DNA from: an uncultured Christensenella sp.
GTDB lineage: Bacteria; Bacillota; Clostridia; Christensenellales; Borkfalkiaceae
Length of the DNA: 64,000 nucleotides
Reading direction: 5' to 3'
Assembly (NCBI GenBank): GCA_910579705.1
Contig: CAJTUI010000003.1
Location: 82,196-146,195 of the forward strand
Position 1 is the first letter of the stretch. Every line of letters starts with the position of its first letter. Position numbers and translations under genes: made by a program. Below, in pieces: positions 24,242 through 32,377 of the stretch. A model generated the notes under the pieces. It ran no database searches. It saw only the letters and a program-made list of their open reading frames with translations, and was not told the origin of the DNA.

Positions 24242-25534
24242 TTAATTCACGCTTTGAATTTTAATGTCGTAATTTATCTTCATACGCGTGAGAACGTCGT
24301 CTTTGAACGCGTCGTAATACTTATAGTTGTATTTATGCAACAGCTCTCTAACGCCCAGCAAATCGCAGTTCTCTTTTGCGCACAAATCGATAAGGCTCTG
24401 CATTCTGTCGCGGATTTCGTCGGCCGTAGCCTTTAAAATTTCGGGCTTTACCACGTCGTCGTTTTTAACGCCGTCTGGGTCCAGCACCTTTTTCGCGCCC
24501 TGTATCTGCGCGTTCGCCTTGAACGAAACGTTGAGTTCCGGCACGCCGTTATTCACTTTGAGCTTGACTCCGCCCTTTGTGCTTTTCAGTCCTATCGTGT
24601 AGTGCGTTCCATCCGAATCGCAGGGGACTACCGCAAGCCGTATATCGTTGTTGATAAGGTTGAGCGCGAACGACTGCTGCTCGTCGAGTATGCCGACGAA
24701 CCTGCCGCCCGAGAAAGCCGCCGTCTTTCTTGCGGTGAACTCCATTTTCTGCTCCCCGCCTCCGCTCTGGCCGCTCTGTCCGCTCTGGCCGCTCTGGCCC
24801 TGCTCTCCGCCGCCGCCCTGTCCGCCCTGGGAACCGCCGCCTTGTCCGCCCTGCCCGCCTTGCTGACCCTGTTGGGCGCTGTCGCCGCCCACGTTGTCGC
24901 CGTTGCCGCCGCCTTCGGAAGTGCCCTGAACGTTTGCCTCGATATAGGGCATATAGCACGCGGAACTTACCGAAAAGTTGGTAAGCGCTATGTCTTTGAG
25001 GTTGACGGAGGACACGTTCGCCGATTTTTTAAGCTCGTCCGAAAGCGCGCGCTGCATTGCGGTCGTGTTTTCGGGGCTGATTGTCGCGGGCATCGAAAGC
25101 ATTTCCCGCGCCGTGCCCTTGCAGGTCGCTACCAGTGCGGTCAGCTCTGAATAGTTTCTTCTGTAAAAACAGCCGAGTATACGGAAAAGTTCTTCCTTCT
25201 GGCAGTCCTCTCCGAGCAGAATCAGCTTGCAGAATAAAAGCTTGGGATAAAAGCCCGTCTTGGAATTTATCTCGTTGAGGCAGTCGGCGACGGTCAGGCC
25301 CCTGCCCTGAACCTGCGTGTACTGAATGTTTTCGCCGCTCTGCGAGGGCTGGGGCACCGCGACCTGAGCGGTTACTATCACATCCTCGTCCTCCGCGTCA
25401 ATGCCTACGGCGACGATTACGCTTGTCTTGTGCAAGTCCACAAGCCCGAAATCGTTAGTGAAATACAGCCCCAGAAGGGCGATTATCACCGCCCAGTAGA
25501 ATATGACGTAATATCTCTTTTTGAACTTAATCAT
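24242..25534 (-). CDS. Ger(x)C-family spore germination protein, C subunit of the germinant receptor
   Basis: 430 aa. The N-terminal domain begins after a TM helix (about 8-26) with SVIVAVGIDAEDEDVIVTAQVAVPQPSQSG, as in GerC proteins, and the C-terminal domain ends with DLLGVRELLHKYNYKYYDAFKDDVL (family: D..G........p........W). Two features are unusual. GerC proteins are normally lipoproteins, yet there is no lipobox Cys (ALLGLYFTNDFGLVDL), so it should remain anchored by its TM helix. A Gly/Gln/Ser low-complexity insert of about 60 residues (repeats of GQS and GGQ) separates the two domains. It is the third gene of the gerA-gerB-gerC operon and overlaps gerB by 8 bp. Confidence 0.9.
   Translation of the reverse strand: MIKFKKRYYVIFYWAVIIALLGLYFTNDFGLVDLHKTSVIVAVGIDAEDEDVIVTAQVAVPQPSQSGENIQYTQVQGRGLTVADCLNEINSKTGFYPKLLFCKLILLGEDCQKEELFRILGCFYRRNYSELTALVATCKGTAREMLSMPATISPENTTAMQRALSDELKKSANVSSVNLKDIALTNFSVSSACYMPYIEANVQGTSEGGGNGDNVGGDSAQQGQQGGQGGQGGGSQGGQGGGGEQGQSGQSGQSGQSGGGEQKMEFTARKTAAFSGGRFVGILDEQQSFALNLINNDIRLAVVPCDSDGTHYTIGLKSTKGGVKLKVNNGVPELNVSFKANAQIQGAKKVLDPDGVKNDDVVKPEILKATADEIRDRMQSLIDLCAKENCDLLGVRELLHKYNYKYYDAFKDDVLTRMKINYDIKIQSVN
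24740..24925 (-). repeat. Low-complexity Gly/Gln/Ser tandem repeat inside gerC
   Basis: DNA repeats built from CCGCTCTGG/CCGCCCTGG-type 9-mers encode QGGQGGQGG and GQSGQSGQSGQS. The repeat length is a multiple of 3, so copy-number changes would keep the frame and alter only linker length. Confidence 0.8.
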
Positions 25535-26600
25535 CTTTTTCTCTCCTTTTCAGCGCCCAGGCGAGGAGCGGGATTACCGTTGCGAAAATTACGAACGCTA
25601 TCCACATCCAGCGCGACCAGAGTGTATGAATTGCGTCCAGTTGGTTGTTGAAAAGTATGAGTATCAATGCAAGCACGGCGTTTACCGCAAGCGAAATGAC
25701 CGCCTTGTTGTCGTAGCCCGTGCACTCGTTTATGCAATGCACCGCGAGCTGAACGTTTAAAACGAGCGCGAAAAGCATAACGACTTCCAGCGCGTACAGA
25801 GCGATTAAATCTATCCTGCCGATAACGTCTATCGCGGGGAAAAACAGCGAAATTTTGGATATGGCGAACTGGCGGGACGTGGATATGTCGCCGTACACGC
25901 CGTAGAATGCGGCTAGAACTAGAAGCACGATCACCGCGCCGCCGATATAGGAAAGCGTTATTTTCGCCGCGTCGCCCTTTTTGTACGTGAAATGGCCCAT
26001 AAACATTAATAGCCAGCACGGCTCCATAAAGCGGAAAAGCGACGCGACCGAACCGCCGATTACGTCCTTGAACGGAGTTCTTAGAACGGGCAGAAAGCTA
26101 TCCCACTTCACTTCCGAGAAACACATTGCGAATATGAATATAATCGATACGATAAATATCGGCATACATATGTCCGCGCTGCGGCCGATGTTCCGGAAAC
26201 TTTTTCCCGCCGCGTATACCGTAAAGAAGAATATCGGCAGAAACACAAGAATGGACGGAACGGTGTCGTAGAATATGGAATGAACGTAGGCGTTCTGCTC
26301 GAAGAGCGGAAGAACCGTGCATAGCATAAAGAAAAGCGCGAAAAGCGCGTAGACTATTCTCGCGGTGATATTGCCGAGAGTGCCCGATACGAGCTGAAAG
26401 AATGTTCTGTCCGTGCGCGAGCACAGATAGCTTACCGCCCAGACAACAACCGCCTGCAACGCGAAATCGAAGGCGGCGGAAAACAGAAGGTCGCGCCCGC
26501 TCTGAAAACTAAGAAACGTGGGATATATTATAAACTTGGATACGGCAGTATAGATAAGCATTATAAAACATATCTGCCGTACGCTTATCCTCATTCTCAT
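25527..26600 (-). CDS. GerB-type germinant receptor permease (APC superfamily)
   Basis: 357 aa with 10 predicted TM helices. It begins RISVRQICFIMLIYTAVSKFIIYPTFLS, the family opening, and shows the mid-protein FSEVKWDSFLPVLRTPFKDVIGGSVASLFRFMEPCWLLMF (split over two helices). GerB proteins form the membrane part that binds germinants such as amino acids in the spore inner membrane. It overlaps gerA by 4 bp and gerC by 8 bp. The length is normal (about 360). Confidence 0.92.
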   Translation of the reverse strand: MRMRISVRQICFIMLIYTAVSKFIIYPTFLSFQSGRDLLFSAAFDFALQAVVVWAVSYLCSRTDRTFFQLVSGTLGNITARIVYALFALFFMLCTVLPLFEQNAYVHSIFYDTVPSILVFLPIFFFTVYAAGKSFRNIGRSADICMPIFIVSIIFIFAMCFSEVKWDSFLPVLRTPFKDVIGGSVASLFRFMEPCWLLMFMGHFTYKKGDAAKITLSYIGGAVIVLLVLAAFYGVYGDISTSRQFAISKISLFFPAIDVIGRIDLIALYALEVVMLFALVLNVQLAVHCINECTGYDNKAVISLAVNAVLALILILFNNQLDAIHTLWSRWMWIAFVIFATVIPLLAWALKRREKDD

Positions 26601-28024
26601 TTATTCTTCAACCTCACTTTATCTTTTACTTTCAAAACATCGGGCCTGTGTTCAAGCGAAAACAGGTTCGCCTTTACCATACTGTCGTACAAGTCGCTCT
26701 TGATAAGCGGTGCGAACGGAGCCAGCAGCGGAACGCCGTACGACTGCTCGGTGACGAGATAGCATATAAGAAACGCCGCAAACAGCACTATTCCGAACGG
26801 GCCGAGACTGCCCGCGATAATAAGGAAAATCCAGCGCAGGGTCGTGGTCGTTTCCACTAAGTCGGGCGTTGTGTAAAGACATATCGCCGAGAACGCTATA
26901 ATGATAATCGCGGGCGTGGATATGATACCCGCCTTGACTGCGGTGTCGCCAAGCACCAGCGCGCCCACTACCGACAGCGCAAGCCCGACGTATTTCGGCA
27001 TTCGTATGGACGCCTCGTTCAATACTTCAAGCACAAACAAAGTTAAAAACATTTCCACGCTGGGCGACAGCGGCAAGCCCGAAATGGAGCTTGAAATTTT
27101 CAAAAGCAACTGGAAGGGTATTAGCTGGTTTTTGAAAAGCTGTGCGGAAACGTAGAACGCGGGCAGAAACAGACCGATAAACAGCGCGGTCACGCGCAAC
27201 AGTCTTATGACGGTGGCGCGGTAGGAATTGGAGTAATAATCCTCTCCCGTCTGTATATCCTCGGTAATCATATACGGAACGGTTATCGCAATCGGGGAGC
27301 CGTCCACTATCAGCCCCACCCTGCCCTCGCAGATTTTCGCGCAGAAAATATCGGGCTTTTCCGAAGTGCCGTTGCGCTTGAAAAGCGAACGCGGCTTGCC
27401 CGAAATGAACTGCGAAATATATGAAGAATCGGGAACTATATCTATCTCGCGCGCGGCGATTTCCTTTTCTATGCGCTCGGGCAGGCCTTCTGGACACACT
27501 CCGTCCAGATAAATCATAGCGACCGCCGTTTCGGACTTTTCGCCCGCTTTGAGCATAACGACTTTAAGCTTATCGCTTTTCAGTCTTTTCCTGACAAGAC
27601 CGAGGTTTATCTTTATATCTTCTATAAATCCCTCGCGCGGACCCTTAATAGTTACCTGAGTGGGCGGCTCCGCCACCGACCTGCCGGGCGGGTTTTTGAG
27701 ACCTATTACAAAGAAATCCTTTTCGCCGTCTATGAAAAGCACGACGTTGCCGTCCGAAATTTCCTTTATCGCGTCCGGTATCTTCACGCAGTCCTTGACC
27801 TCGGGCGAGGCGAGAAATCTCTTCACCTCCTGCGCGGACGCGTCCTTTTCGACGTCGCGCAAGGGCTTGACGACCAGTTCGCCGAGAAGTTGCTTGTCCG
27901 CAAGTCCGTCAGCGTAAATGGCGGCGAACTTTTTCCCGCCGAGCGAGTCGAACTCGAAAACTATTATGTCCTGCGACGTCAAAACGTCCTTAACGCTTTT
28001 TATATTCTTTTCCAAAGTAATCAT
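26597..28024 (-). CDS. GerA-type spore germination protein, A subunit of the germinant receptor
   Basis: 475 aa from ATG 28024. A longer reading to 28303 is open only because the 60-bp repeats upstream preserve frame; it adds peptide repeats with no family similarity, so I reject it. The protein has the GerA pattern: a soluble N-terminal domain beginning SVKDVLTSQDIIVFEF, GLVDGSPIA-like (VGLIVDGSPIAITVPYMI near 250), EDYYSNSYRATVIRLLRV, then about five TM helices and PLLAPFAPLIKSDLYD near the C-terminus. No Shine-Dalgarno; a GATAATA -10-like element lies 6 nt upstream, and a forespore (sigma-G) promoter is suspected. Confidence 0.92.
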   Translation of the reverse strand: MITLEKNIKSVKDVLTSQDIIVFEFDSLGGKKFAAIYADGLADKQLLGELVVKPLRDVEKDASAQEVKRFLASPEVKDCVKIPDAIKEISDGNVVLFIDGEKDFFVIGLKNPPGRSVAEPPTQVTIKGPREGFIEDIKINLGLVRKRLKSDKLKVVMLKAGEKSETAVAMIYLDGVCPEGLPERIEKEIAAREIDIVPDSSYISQFISGKPRSLFKRNGTSEKPDIFCAKICEGRVGLIVDGSPIAITVPYMITEDIQTGEDYYSNSYRATVIRLLRVTALFIGLFLPAFYVSAQLFKNQLIPFQLLLKISSSISGLPLSPSVEMFLTLFVLEVLNEASIRMPKYVGLALSVVGALVLGDTAVKAGIISTPAIIIIAFSAICLYTTPDLVETTTTLRWIFLIIAGSLGPFGIVLFAAFLICYLVTEQSYGVPLLAPFAPLIKSDLYDSMVKANLFSLEHRPDVLKVKDKVRLKNK

Positions 28025-28030
28025 AAAGAT

Positions 28031-28059
28031 ATTATCAGTAAAAACAAATTTATTATTAC
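28031..28059 (-). promoter_or_regulatory. Candidate gerA operon promoter (sigma-G-like)
   Basis: GTAATA (28054-28059), 17 bp, GATAATA ending 5-6 nt before the ATG at 28024. It resembles the sigma-G form TGAATA-N17-CATACTA at 4/6 and 5/7 positions, better than it resembles sigma-A. Weak on its own; support comes from gerA operons being forespore-expressed in relatives. Confidence 0.35.
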
Positions 28060-28080
28060 GCCGCCATTCTCGGAATTTTA

Positions 28081-28285
28081 TATAATAATTTACGTAAAAC
28101 GCTTGCCGTACCGCCAGCGTTTTTCCCGTAGCAAGTTTTTTAAAAAAATTTTCATAAAACACTTGTCGCACCGCAAGTGTTTTCCTTTCAACAAGTTTTT
28201 TAAAATTTTTTACGTAAAACACTTGTCGCACCGCAAGTGTTTTTCCCGTAGCAAGTTTTTTAAAATTTTTTACGTAAAACACTTG
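28081..28285. repeat. 60-bp tandem repeats, three copies plus a partial fourth
   Basis: Copies occupy 28081-28140, 28141-28200 and 28201-28260, and the fourth breaks off near 28285. Each contains TTACGTAA-like or TTCATAA DNA, then an inverted repeat AACACTTG-8-CAAGTGTT followed by TTTT, then GCAAGTTTTTTAAAA. In copy 1 the stem reads AACGCT / AGCGTT: both arms changed together so pairing is kept. The array fills the gap between gerA and padR. Its last partial copy runs into the padR -35 (ACACTTGACA). It is not CRISPR: units are contiguous, with no variable spacers. Confidence 0.9.
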
Positions 28286-28313
28286 ACAACATATACTATG
28301 CAATGTATAGTAT
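28283..28313 (+). promoter_or_regulatory. padR operon promoter with PadR-type operator
   Basis: TTGACA (28283-28288), 17 bp, TATAGT (28306-28311). An inverted repeat ATACTATGCA-A-TGTATAGTAT (28293-28313, one mismatch) covers the spacer and -10. Such ACTATGCATAGT-like dyads fit autoregulation by a PadR protein; this is inference from symmetry and position. Confidence 0.75.
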
Positions 28314-28333
28314 TAGACAAAGCGGAGTATTAT

Positions 28334-28645
28334 ATGGACAGTCAACTGAAAAAAGGCGTGCTTGAAGTGTGCGTACTGCACGCCATAAGTAAAAGCGAAA
28401 GCTACGGCTACAAAATAATAAGCGACTTGCAGGGCATAATAGAAATGTCGGAAAGCACGCTGTATCCGATTTTGAAGAGATTGGAAACGGGCGGTTTTTT
28501 GGTGACCCGCACGGCCGAGCACAACGGACGGTTGCGGCGATATTATAAAATTACGCCGCTTGGACTTAAAAAACTTGTTTCGGGAAGAAACGACTTACTG
28601 GAAATAAACGTAATTTATAAAAAACTTTTTGGAGGAAAGTTATGA
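28334..28645 (+). CDS. PadR-family transcriptional regulator
   Basis: 103 aa from the ATG at 28334, which has GGAG at 7 nt. Longer in-frame readings through the upstream repeats are artefacts. The winged-helix core is LKKGVLEVCVLHAISKSESYGYKI, then IIEMSESTLYPILKRLETGGFLV and GRLRRYYKITPLGLKKL, the standard PadR layout (short, PadR-s2 type). It is followed by a DUF1700 gene with an ATGA overlap. PadR-DUF1700-DUF4097 is a recurrent Firmicute module, thought to act in envelope-related regulation. Confidence 0.95.
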   Translation: MDSQLKKGVLEVCVLHAISKSESYGYKIISDLQGIIEMSESTLYPILKRLETGGFLVTRTAEHNGRLRRYYKITPLGLKKLVSGRNDLLEINVIYKKLFGGKL

Positions 28646-29403
28646 CCTACAACGAATGGCGCGACGAGTTGAAGCAAAATCTTTTATGCGTAACCCCGCC
28701 CGAAAGGCAGCGCGTGCTCGATTACTACGCGGAAGCGTACGCCGACCGCCGCGAAGCGGGCTTTTCCGAGCGCGAAATTATAGAAGACTTCGGCGCGCCC
28801 TATGACGCGGCGCAGAGAATATTATCCGAAAACAAAGCGGAGTTCCGCGAATTCCCCGACGGCGAAGACAAGACCCGCCGCGAGCGGCGCCGCGAAAACC
28901 GCGAAAGACGGCGCGACGGCGGCGCATATGCGCCCCCTCCCCCGCCCGACGCGGATTACAGGGCAGACGCTTATCCTCCGCCCCCGCCGAATGCGGGCTA
29001 CCGCGCGAACGCATACCCTCCGCCTCCCCCTATGCAAAATCCGCCCGCAACGGACGACGGCCGCGGGGACTATTCCTGGGCGTTCGTTCTGCTATGCATA
29101 ATCTTCGCAATACCACTGTTCGGTCTGATAATGACTATGGTCGGGATTACGATAGCCCTGTGCTGCGTTCCCTTCGGCGTTATCGCCGCGGGCGCGGCGG
29201 GCATAGGCGGCGGCGTGGGAATAATAATCGGCGGAAACACGGCGTACGGAGTTACCACCTTAGCCGGCGGGCTAATAGCTCTCGGCATAGGCATAATGCT
29301 CTGCCCCATATGTTTCAAACTCGTAAAACTAATGTGGAAACTGTTCAAAACGGTATTTACCAGACTTAAATACCTGTTCAGCGGAAAAAGGAGGCACGCA
29401 TAA
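28642..29403 (+). CDS. DUF1700 (HAAS domain) membrane protein
   Basis: 253 aa. The N-terminal HAAS-type domain begins MTYNEWRDELKQNL and runs through RVLDYYAEAYADRREAGFSEREIIEDFGAPYDAAQRIL, the DUF1700 signature. A linker (about 85-140) contains Arg-rich sequence and three pentaproline blocks within repeats of the form DYRADAYPPPPP and GYRANAYPPPPP. Four hydrophobic segments follow (about 148-235). It overlaps padR by 4 bp. In relatives DUF1700 proteins are encoded beside PadR repressors; no biochemical role is established. Confidence 0.9.
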   Translation: MTYNEWRDELKQNLLCVTPPERQRVLDYYAEAYADRREAGFSEREIIEDFGAPYDAAQRILSENKAEFREFPDGEDKTRRERRRENRERRRDGGAYAPPPPPDADYRADAYPPPPPNAGYRANAYPPPPPMQNPPATDDGRGDYSWAFVLLCIIFAIPLFGLIMTMVGITIALCCVPFGVIAAGAAGIGGGVGIIIGGNTAYGVTTLAGGLIALGIGIMLCPICFKLVKLMWKLFKTVFTRLKYLFSGKRRHA

Positions 29404-30183
29404 ATGAAAGGTTATGTTAAGACGCTGATAGCGGGCGGCGTTATCGCCGCGATAGGCCTTGCCATTATGATTACCGCAATATGCGGCTACGGCGAGGACG
29501 CGAAACACGCAAACTTCCAAACCGTAACTTATACCTCCAAGACCGTTCCGCCCTACCTCTCCGTGGACATAGGCGCGGGCTCCGTAAAAACCGAGTTTTA
29601 CGACGGCGACAAAATAGTAATCGTATACCCCGACTCGGAAGTGCTTAAAACTTCCGTCTGCGAAGAGAGAGGCCTTCTGGAATTCAGGTCAAAGCCCAAA
29701 TGGTTTATGTCCTGGGGCGTGCACGACGTTCCCCAGACCGTAGTTAAAATACCGAAAGACAGCGTGCTGAACGTAAACATCGACCTTGACGCTGGCAAGG
29801 CCGAACTTGCGGGCGGTACCTACGGCGAAGTCGTTCTAGACGTGGACGCGGGATATTTATCCTGCGGCGACATCGAATGCAAGAGCCTGCGCGTAAATAT
29901 GGACGCGGGAAAAGTTTCGGTAAAAAGAGTTAAATGCGAATTACTGTCCTGCGATCTGGACGCAGGCGATTTAAGTATAGGCACAGCCGACGTTGCCACC
30001 GCGAATTTTGACGTGGACGCGGGCAGCGCGTACGTCACGTTCAAAGGCTCCAAGAAAGAATTTTCGATTTTCACGCGCGTAAGCGCGGGGCGCTGTAACG
30101 TAAGCCCGCAGACGGGTTCCACCTCTAAAAGAATAGACATAGACCTTTCTGCGGGTAAAATAAATCTAGACTTTATGCTCTGA
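29404..30183 (+). CDS. DUF4097-family beta-repeat protein, membrane anchored
   Basis: 259 aa. An N-terminal TM helix (about 8-28) is followed by repeats centred on D(A/L)DAG: VDIGAGSVKTEF, NIDLDAGKAELAGG, LDVDAGYLSCGD, NMDAGKVSVKRV, CDLDAGDLSIGT, FDVDAGSAYVTF and IDLSAGKINLDF. This predicts a right-handed beta-solenoid of DUF4097/adhesin-like type exposed outside the membrane. It directly follows DUF1700 (TAA then ATG) and belongs to the padR operon. Confidence 0.92.
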   Translation: MKGYVKTLIAGGVIAAIGLAIMITAICGYGEDAKHANFQTVTYTSKTVPPYLSVDIGAGSVKTEFYDGDKIVIVYPDSEVLKTSVCEERGLLEFRSKPKWFMSWGVHDVPQTVVKIPKDSVLNVNIDLDAGKAELAGGTYGEVVLDVDAGYLSCGDIECKSLRVNMDAGKVSVKRVKCELLSCDLDAGDLSIGTADVATANFDVDAGSAYVTFKGSKKEFSIFTRVSAGRCNVSPQTGSTSKRIDIDLSAGKINLDFML

Positions 30184-30210
30184 AAACAAATAACTACCTA
30201 GGAGAAAAAA

Positions 30211-30777
30211 ATGATTACCGCCGATTGGATTGCCGTTGGGGCGCTTGCGCTCTTCTGCGTGCTGGGTTTCGCCGTCGGGTTCGGCAGGGGCCTGAAATTT
30301 TTCACAGCGGGCGTGTTCGGGTTTATAATATCGCTGTTCGTCTGCTACTGCATAGGCGGCGCGGTCTACAAAATCCCGTTCGTACAACAGCTTACGGCCA
30401 AACTCGCCGCCGCGCTTACGGGTAAAAACGGGTTCTGCGACTTCCTTTTGAAAATACGTTTCGAAATAATAGTCTACTACCTCTGCCTGTTTGTTGTCGT
30501 AACGATAATAAGGGAAATTATCGTCGCCATATTAAAGCACGTATCCAAAAGCGAACGGCCCGTCGTATCGTTCATAAACAGAACGCTGGGCATCTTCCTC
30601 TTCGCCGCGTTCCTCGCTATGCTGACGCTGATAGTGTTCCACATAATCGAGCTGATAGGCGGTTCGGCAGAGCAGAACTTCTACGCGGTTTTGGAAAACA
30701 GCAAGCTGAGACTTGACGCGATTTACAGAAACAACCCGCTTATGGAAATTATCAAAGCGATAAGAAACGCCGTTTGA
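30211..30777 (+). CDS. CvpA-family membrane protein
   Basis: 188 aa, four predicted TM helices. The opening AVGALALFCVLGFAVGFGRGLKF fits the CvpA pattern (hydrophobic helix then G..RG), with PVVSFINRTLGIFLFAAFLAML matching the family's G...N...G...G..... region. CvpA proteins are widespread; a role in envelope homeostasis is suggested in the literature. AGGAG precedes the ATG, 27 bp after DUF4097, so it is probably the last gene of the padR operon. Its stop codon overlaps the -35 of the next promoter. Confidence 0.8.
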   Translation: MITADWIAVGALALFCVLGFAVGFGRGLKFFTAGVFGFIISLFVCYCIGGAVYKIPFVQQLTAKLAAALTGKNGFCDFLLKIRFEIIVYYLCLFVVVTIIREIIVAILKHVSKSERPVVSFINRTLGIFLFAAFLAMLTLIVFHIIELIGGSAEQNFYAVLENSKLRLDAIYRNNPLMEIIKAIRNAV

Positions 30778-30802
30778 CAAACTATTCAAACAGTGATAAA
30801 AT
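30774..30802 (+). promoter_or_regulatory. Promoter of the OGG-type glycosylase
   Basis: TTGACA (30774-30779, overlapping the cvpA stop), 17 bp, TAAAAT (30797-30802). The start point is predicted near 30809, just past the 5' arm of the padR-operon terminator. Confidence 0.75.
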
Positions 30803-30829
30803 ACAGCCGTACAAAGGCTGTATTTTTTT
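30801..30829 (+). terminator. padR-operon terminator overlapping the next promoter
   Basis: Stem ATACAGCC / GGCTGTAT (30801-30808 with 30816-30823), 7-nt loop, then a T-run. Read-through transcripts carry both arms. A transcript started at the overlapping promoter would lack the 5' arm and escape termination. Confidence 0.8.
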
Positions 30830-30841
30830 ACGGAGTAACTA

Positions 30842-31663
30842 ATGAAATTCGATTTCGACGCTGAATATTTCAACCCGCAACACACGCTGGACTGCGGGCA
30901 GGTGTTTCGTTTCACGCCCTTTAAAGAAGGCTATAAAGTGCTGTCTGCGGACAAGGTCTGTTACGTGCATAACGACGGCGCGAAAACGGTTGTCGAAAGC
31001 GACAGCCCAGATTATTTTTATAACTATTTCGATTTGAACCGCGACTATTCCGAGATAGTAAAACGCGCCAAATCCTATAATATCCCGCTACTTACGCGCA
31101 GTGCGGAGCAATGCCGCGGCCTGAGAATGCTAAACCAGAACCGCGAGGAAATGATTTATTCGTTTATTATTTCCCAAAACAACAACATACCGCGCATAAA
31201 GGGCATTATCGAAAGGGTGTGCGCCGCTCTCGGCGAGCGCAAGGAAAGCGAATTCGGCGAATACCGCGCCTTCCCCACTTCCGCCGCGCTGGCCGCGGCG
31301 GATACGGAGTTTTACCGCGCGGCGGGCGCGGGTTACCGCGACGAGTATCTGAGCGCCGTTTCAAGAAGGATTGCCGCGGAAGGCATTTGCGGGCTTGAAC
31401 GCCTGACCGCCGCGCCGCTTAAAGCACAGCTTCTTACATACAAGGGCATAGGCCCGAAAGTCGCGGACTGCATAGCGCTGTTCGGGTTCGGCAAGACGGA
31501 CAGCTTTCCCGTGGACACCTGGGTGGAAAAAATTTACAGGGAAGACTTCAAGGGCGGGCTGAAAGACAGAAAAAAGATAGCCGAATACTTCGTGGGAGAA
31601 TTCGGCGAATATTCGGGTTTTATACAGCAGTATCTTTTTTACGGTAAACGCATAAACTTATAG
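30842..31663 (+). CDS. 8-oxoguanine DNA glycosylase/AP lyase, OGG1 type
   Basis: 273 aa. The N-terminal TBP-like domain begins AEYFNPQHTLDCGQVFRF, the OGG family's F.L..TL..GQ.FRW form. The HhH-GPD core is visible: SFIISQNNNIPRI, then YKGIGPKVADCIALFGFGKTDSFPVDTWVEKIY with the catalytic Lys in GIGPKVADC and the catalytic Asp in PVDTW. It removes 8-oxoG from DNA. It has its own promoter and a GGAG ribosome binding site; the next gene follows with a 1-bp gap. Confidence 0.95.
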   Translation: MKFDFDAEYFNPQHTLDCGQVFRFTPFKEGYKVLSADKVCYVHNDGAKTVVESDSPDYFYNYFDLNRDYSEIVKRAKSYNIPLLTRSAEQCRGLRMLNQNREEMIYSFIISQNNNIPRIKGIIERVCAALGERKESEFGEYRAFPTSAALAAADTEFYRAAGAGYRDEYLSAVSRRIAAEGICGLERLTAAPLKAQLLTYKGIGPKVADCIALFGFGKTDSFPVDTWVEKIYREDFKGGLKDRKKIAEYFVGEFGEYSGFIQQYLFYGKRINL

Positions 31664-31664
31664 A

Positions 31665-32342
31665 GTGCCTGATTATTTTTCACACGGCGTAGCCGCCGAG
31701 ATTATTTACGAAAAACTTGATATAAGCTATAAACGCAAGATTACCTCCAAGCCCCTTTACCTTCTGGGCGCGCAGGGCGGCGACGTATTTTTTGCGTACA
31801 GCATAAAGCCGACCAAATCAAACCTCGGCAGGTGTCTGCACAGGAAAAACGCGCTTTACCTGTTCGGCAAGCTTGCGCAGGGCAACCCCTCGTACGCGGC
31901 GGGCTTTGCAACGCACTACGCAATGGACTGCACGCTCCACCCCGCCATTTACGAATACGAGCACACAAAGCGTTCTCCGCTGGCGCACGGAAGTTTCGAA
32001 AACGACCTCGGGCTGTATATAAGCAAAAAATATAAGGTGCGGCGAACGATACTGCCGCGCGAAAAAGTGCTGGAATGCACGGCCGCCGTCTACGACAGCA
32101 TAAAGCCCGTAGAGCCGCTTATAACCATTACGGGCGTGGAAAGGTGCTTAAAACGCCACTTTTCGCTGACTAGGTTTATGTATCGCACAAAGCGGCTGGA
32201 ATACAAGTGCGGATACGATTTTGCGGATATGCAGGACGACATAGACCGCGCACTCGCGCTCGGCGCGGAGGCGGTGAAATGCGTGCTTGACGGAAATATC
32301 GACCCGCAGGTGTTTGACAAAGAGTTTTTACAGAAAAAGTAA
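31665..32342 (+). CDS. Zinc-dependent phospholipase C-like family protein
   Basis: 225 aa starting at GTG 31665, one base after the stop of the glycosylase gene. The motif order MPDYFSHGVAAEIIYEKL, LYLLGAQGGDVFFAY, HRKN and YAAGFATHYAMDCTLHPAIYEYE carries His and Asp residues at the spacing of the S1/P1 nuclease-phospholipase C fold (Zn_dep_PLPC). There is no signal peptide, so it is probably cytosolic, unlike secreted phospholipases. Substrate unknown. A perfect terminator palindrome follows. Confidence 0.85.
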   Translation: MPDYFSHGVAAEIIYEKLDISYKRKITSKPLYLLGAQGGDVFFAYSIKPTKSNLGRCLHRKNALYLFGKLAQGNPSYAAGFATHYAMDCTLHPAIYEYEHTKRSPLAHGSFENDLGLYISKKYKVRRTILPREKVLECTAAVYDSIKPVEPLITITGVERCLKRHFSLTRFMYRTKRLEYKCGYDFADMQDDIDRALALGAEAVKCVLDGNIDPQVFDKEFLQKK

Positions 32343-32346
32343 CAAT

Positions 32347-32372
32347 AAGCGCGCGGCCGCGGCCGCGCGCTT
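32347..32372. terminator. 26-bp perfect palindrome, bidirectional terminator
   Basis: AAGCGCGCGGCCG and its exact complement, followed by TTTTTATTTA on the plus strand, between convergent genes. Confidence 0.85.
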
Positions 32373-32377
32373 TTTAT

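Noticed and set aside
28081..28285. CRISPR-like array
   Set aside because: Units are contiguous with no unique spacers and there are no cas genes.
28025..28303. A 93-residue N-terminal extension of GerA made of repeats such as VFYVKNFKKLATGKTLAVRQ
   Set aside because: It is only the translation of the 60-bp tandem DNA repeat, which keeps frame because 60 is a multiple of 3. GerA homologues begin near ATG 28024, and the padR promoter lies in the same DNA.
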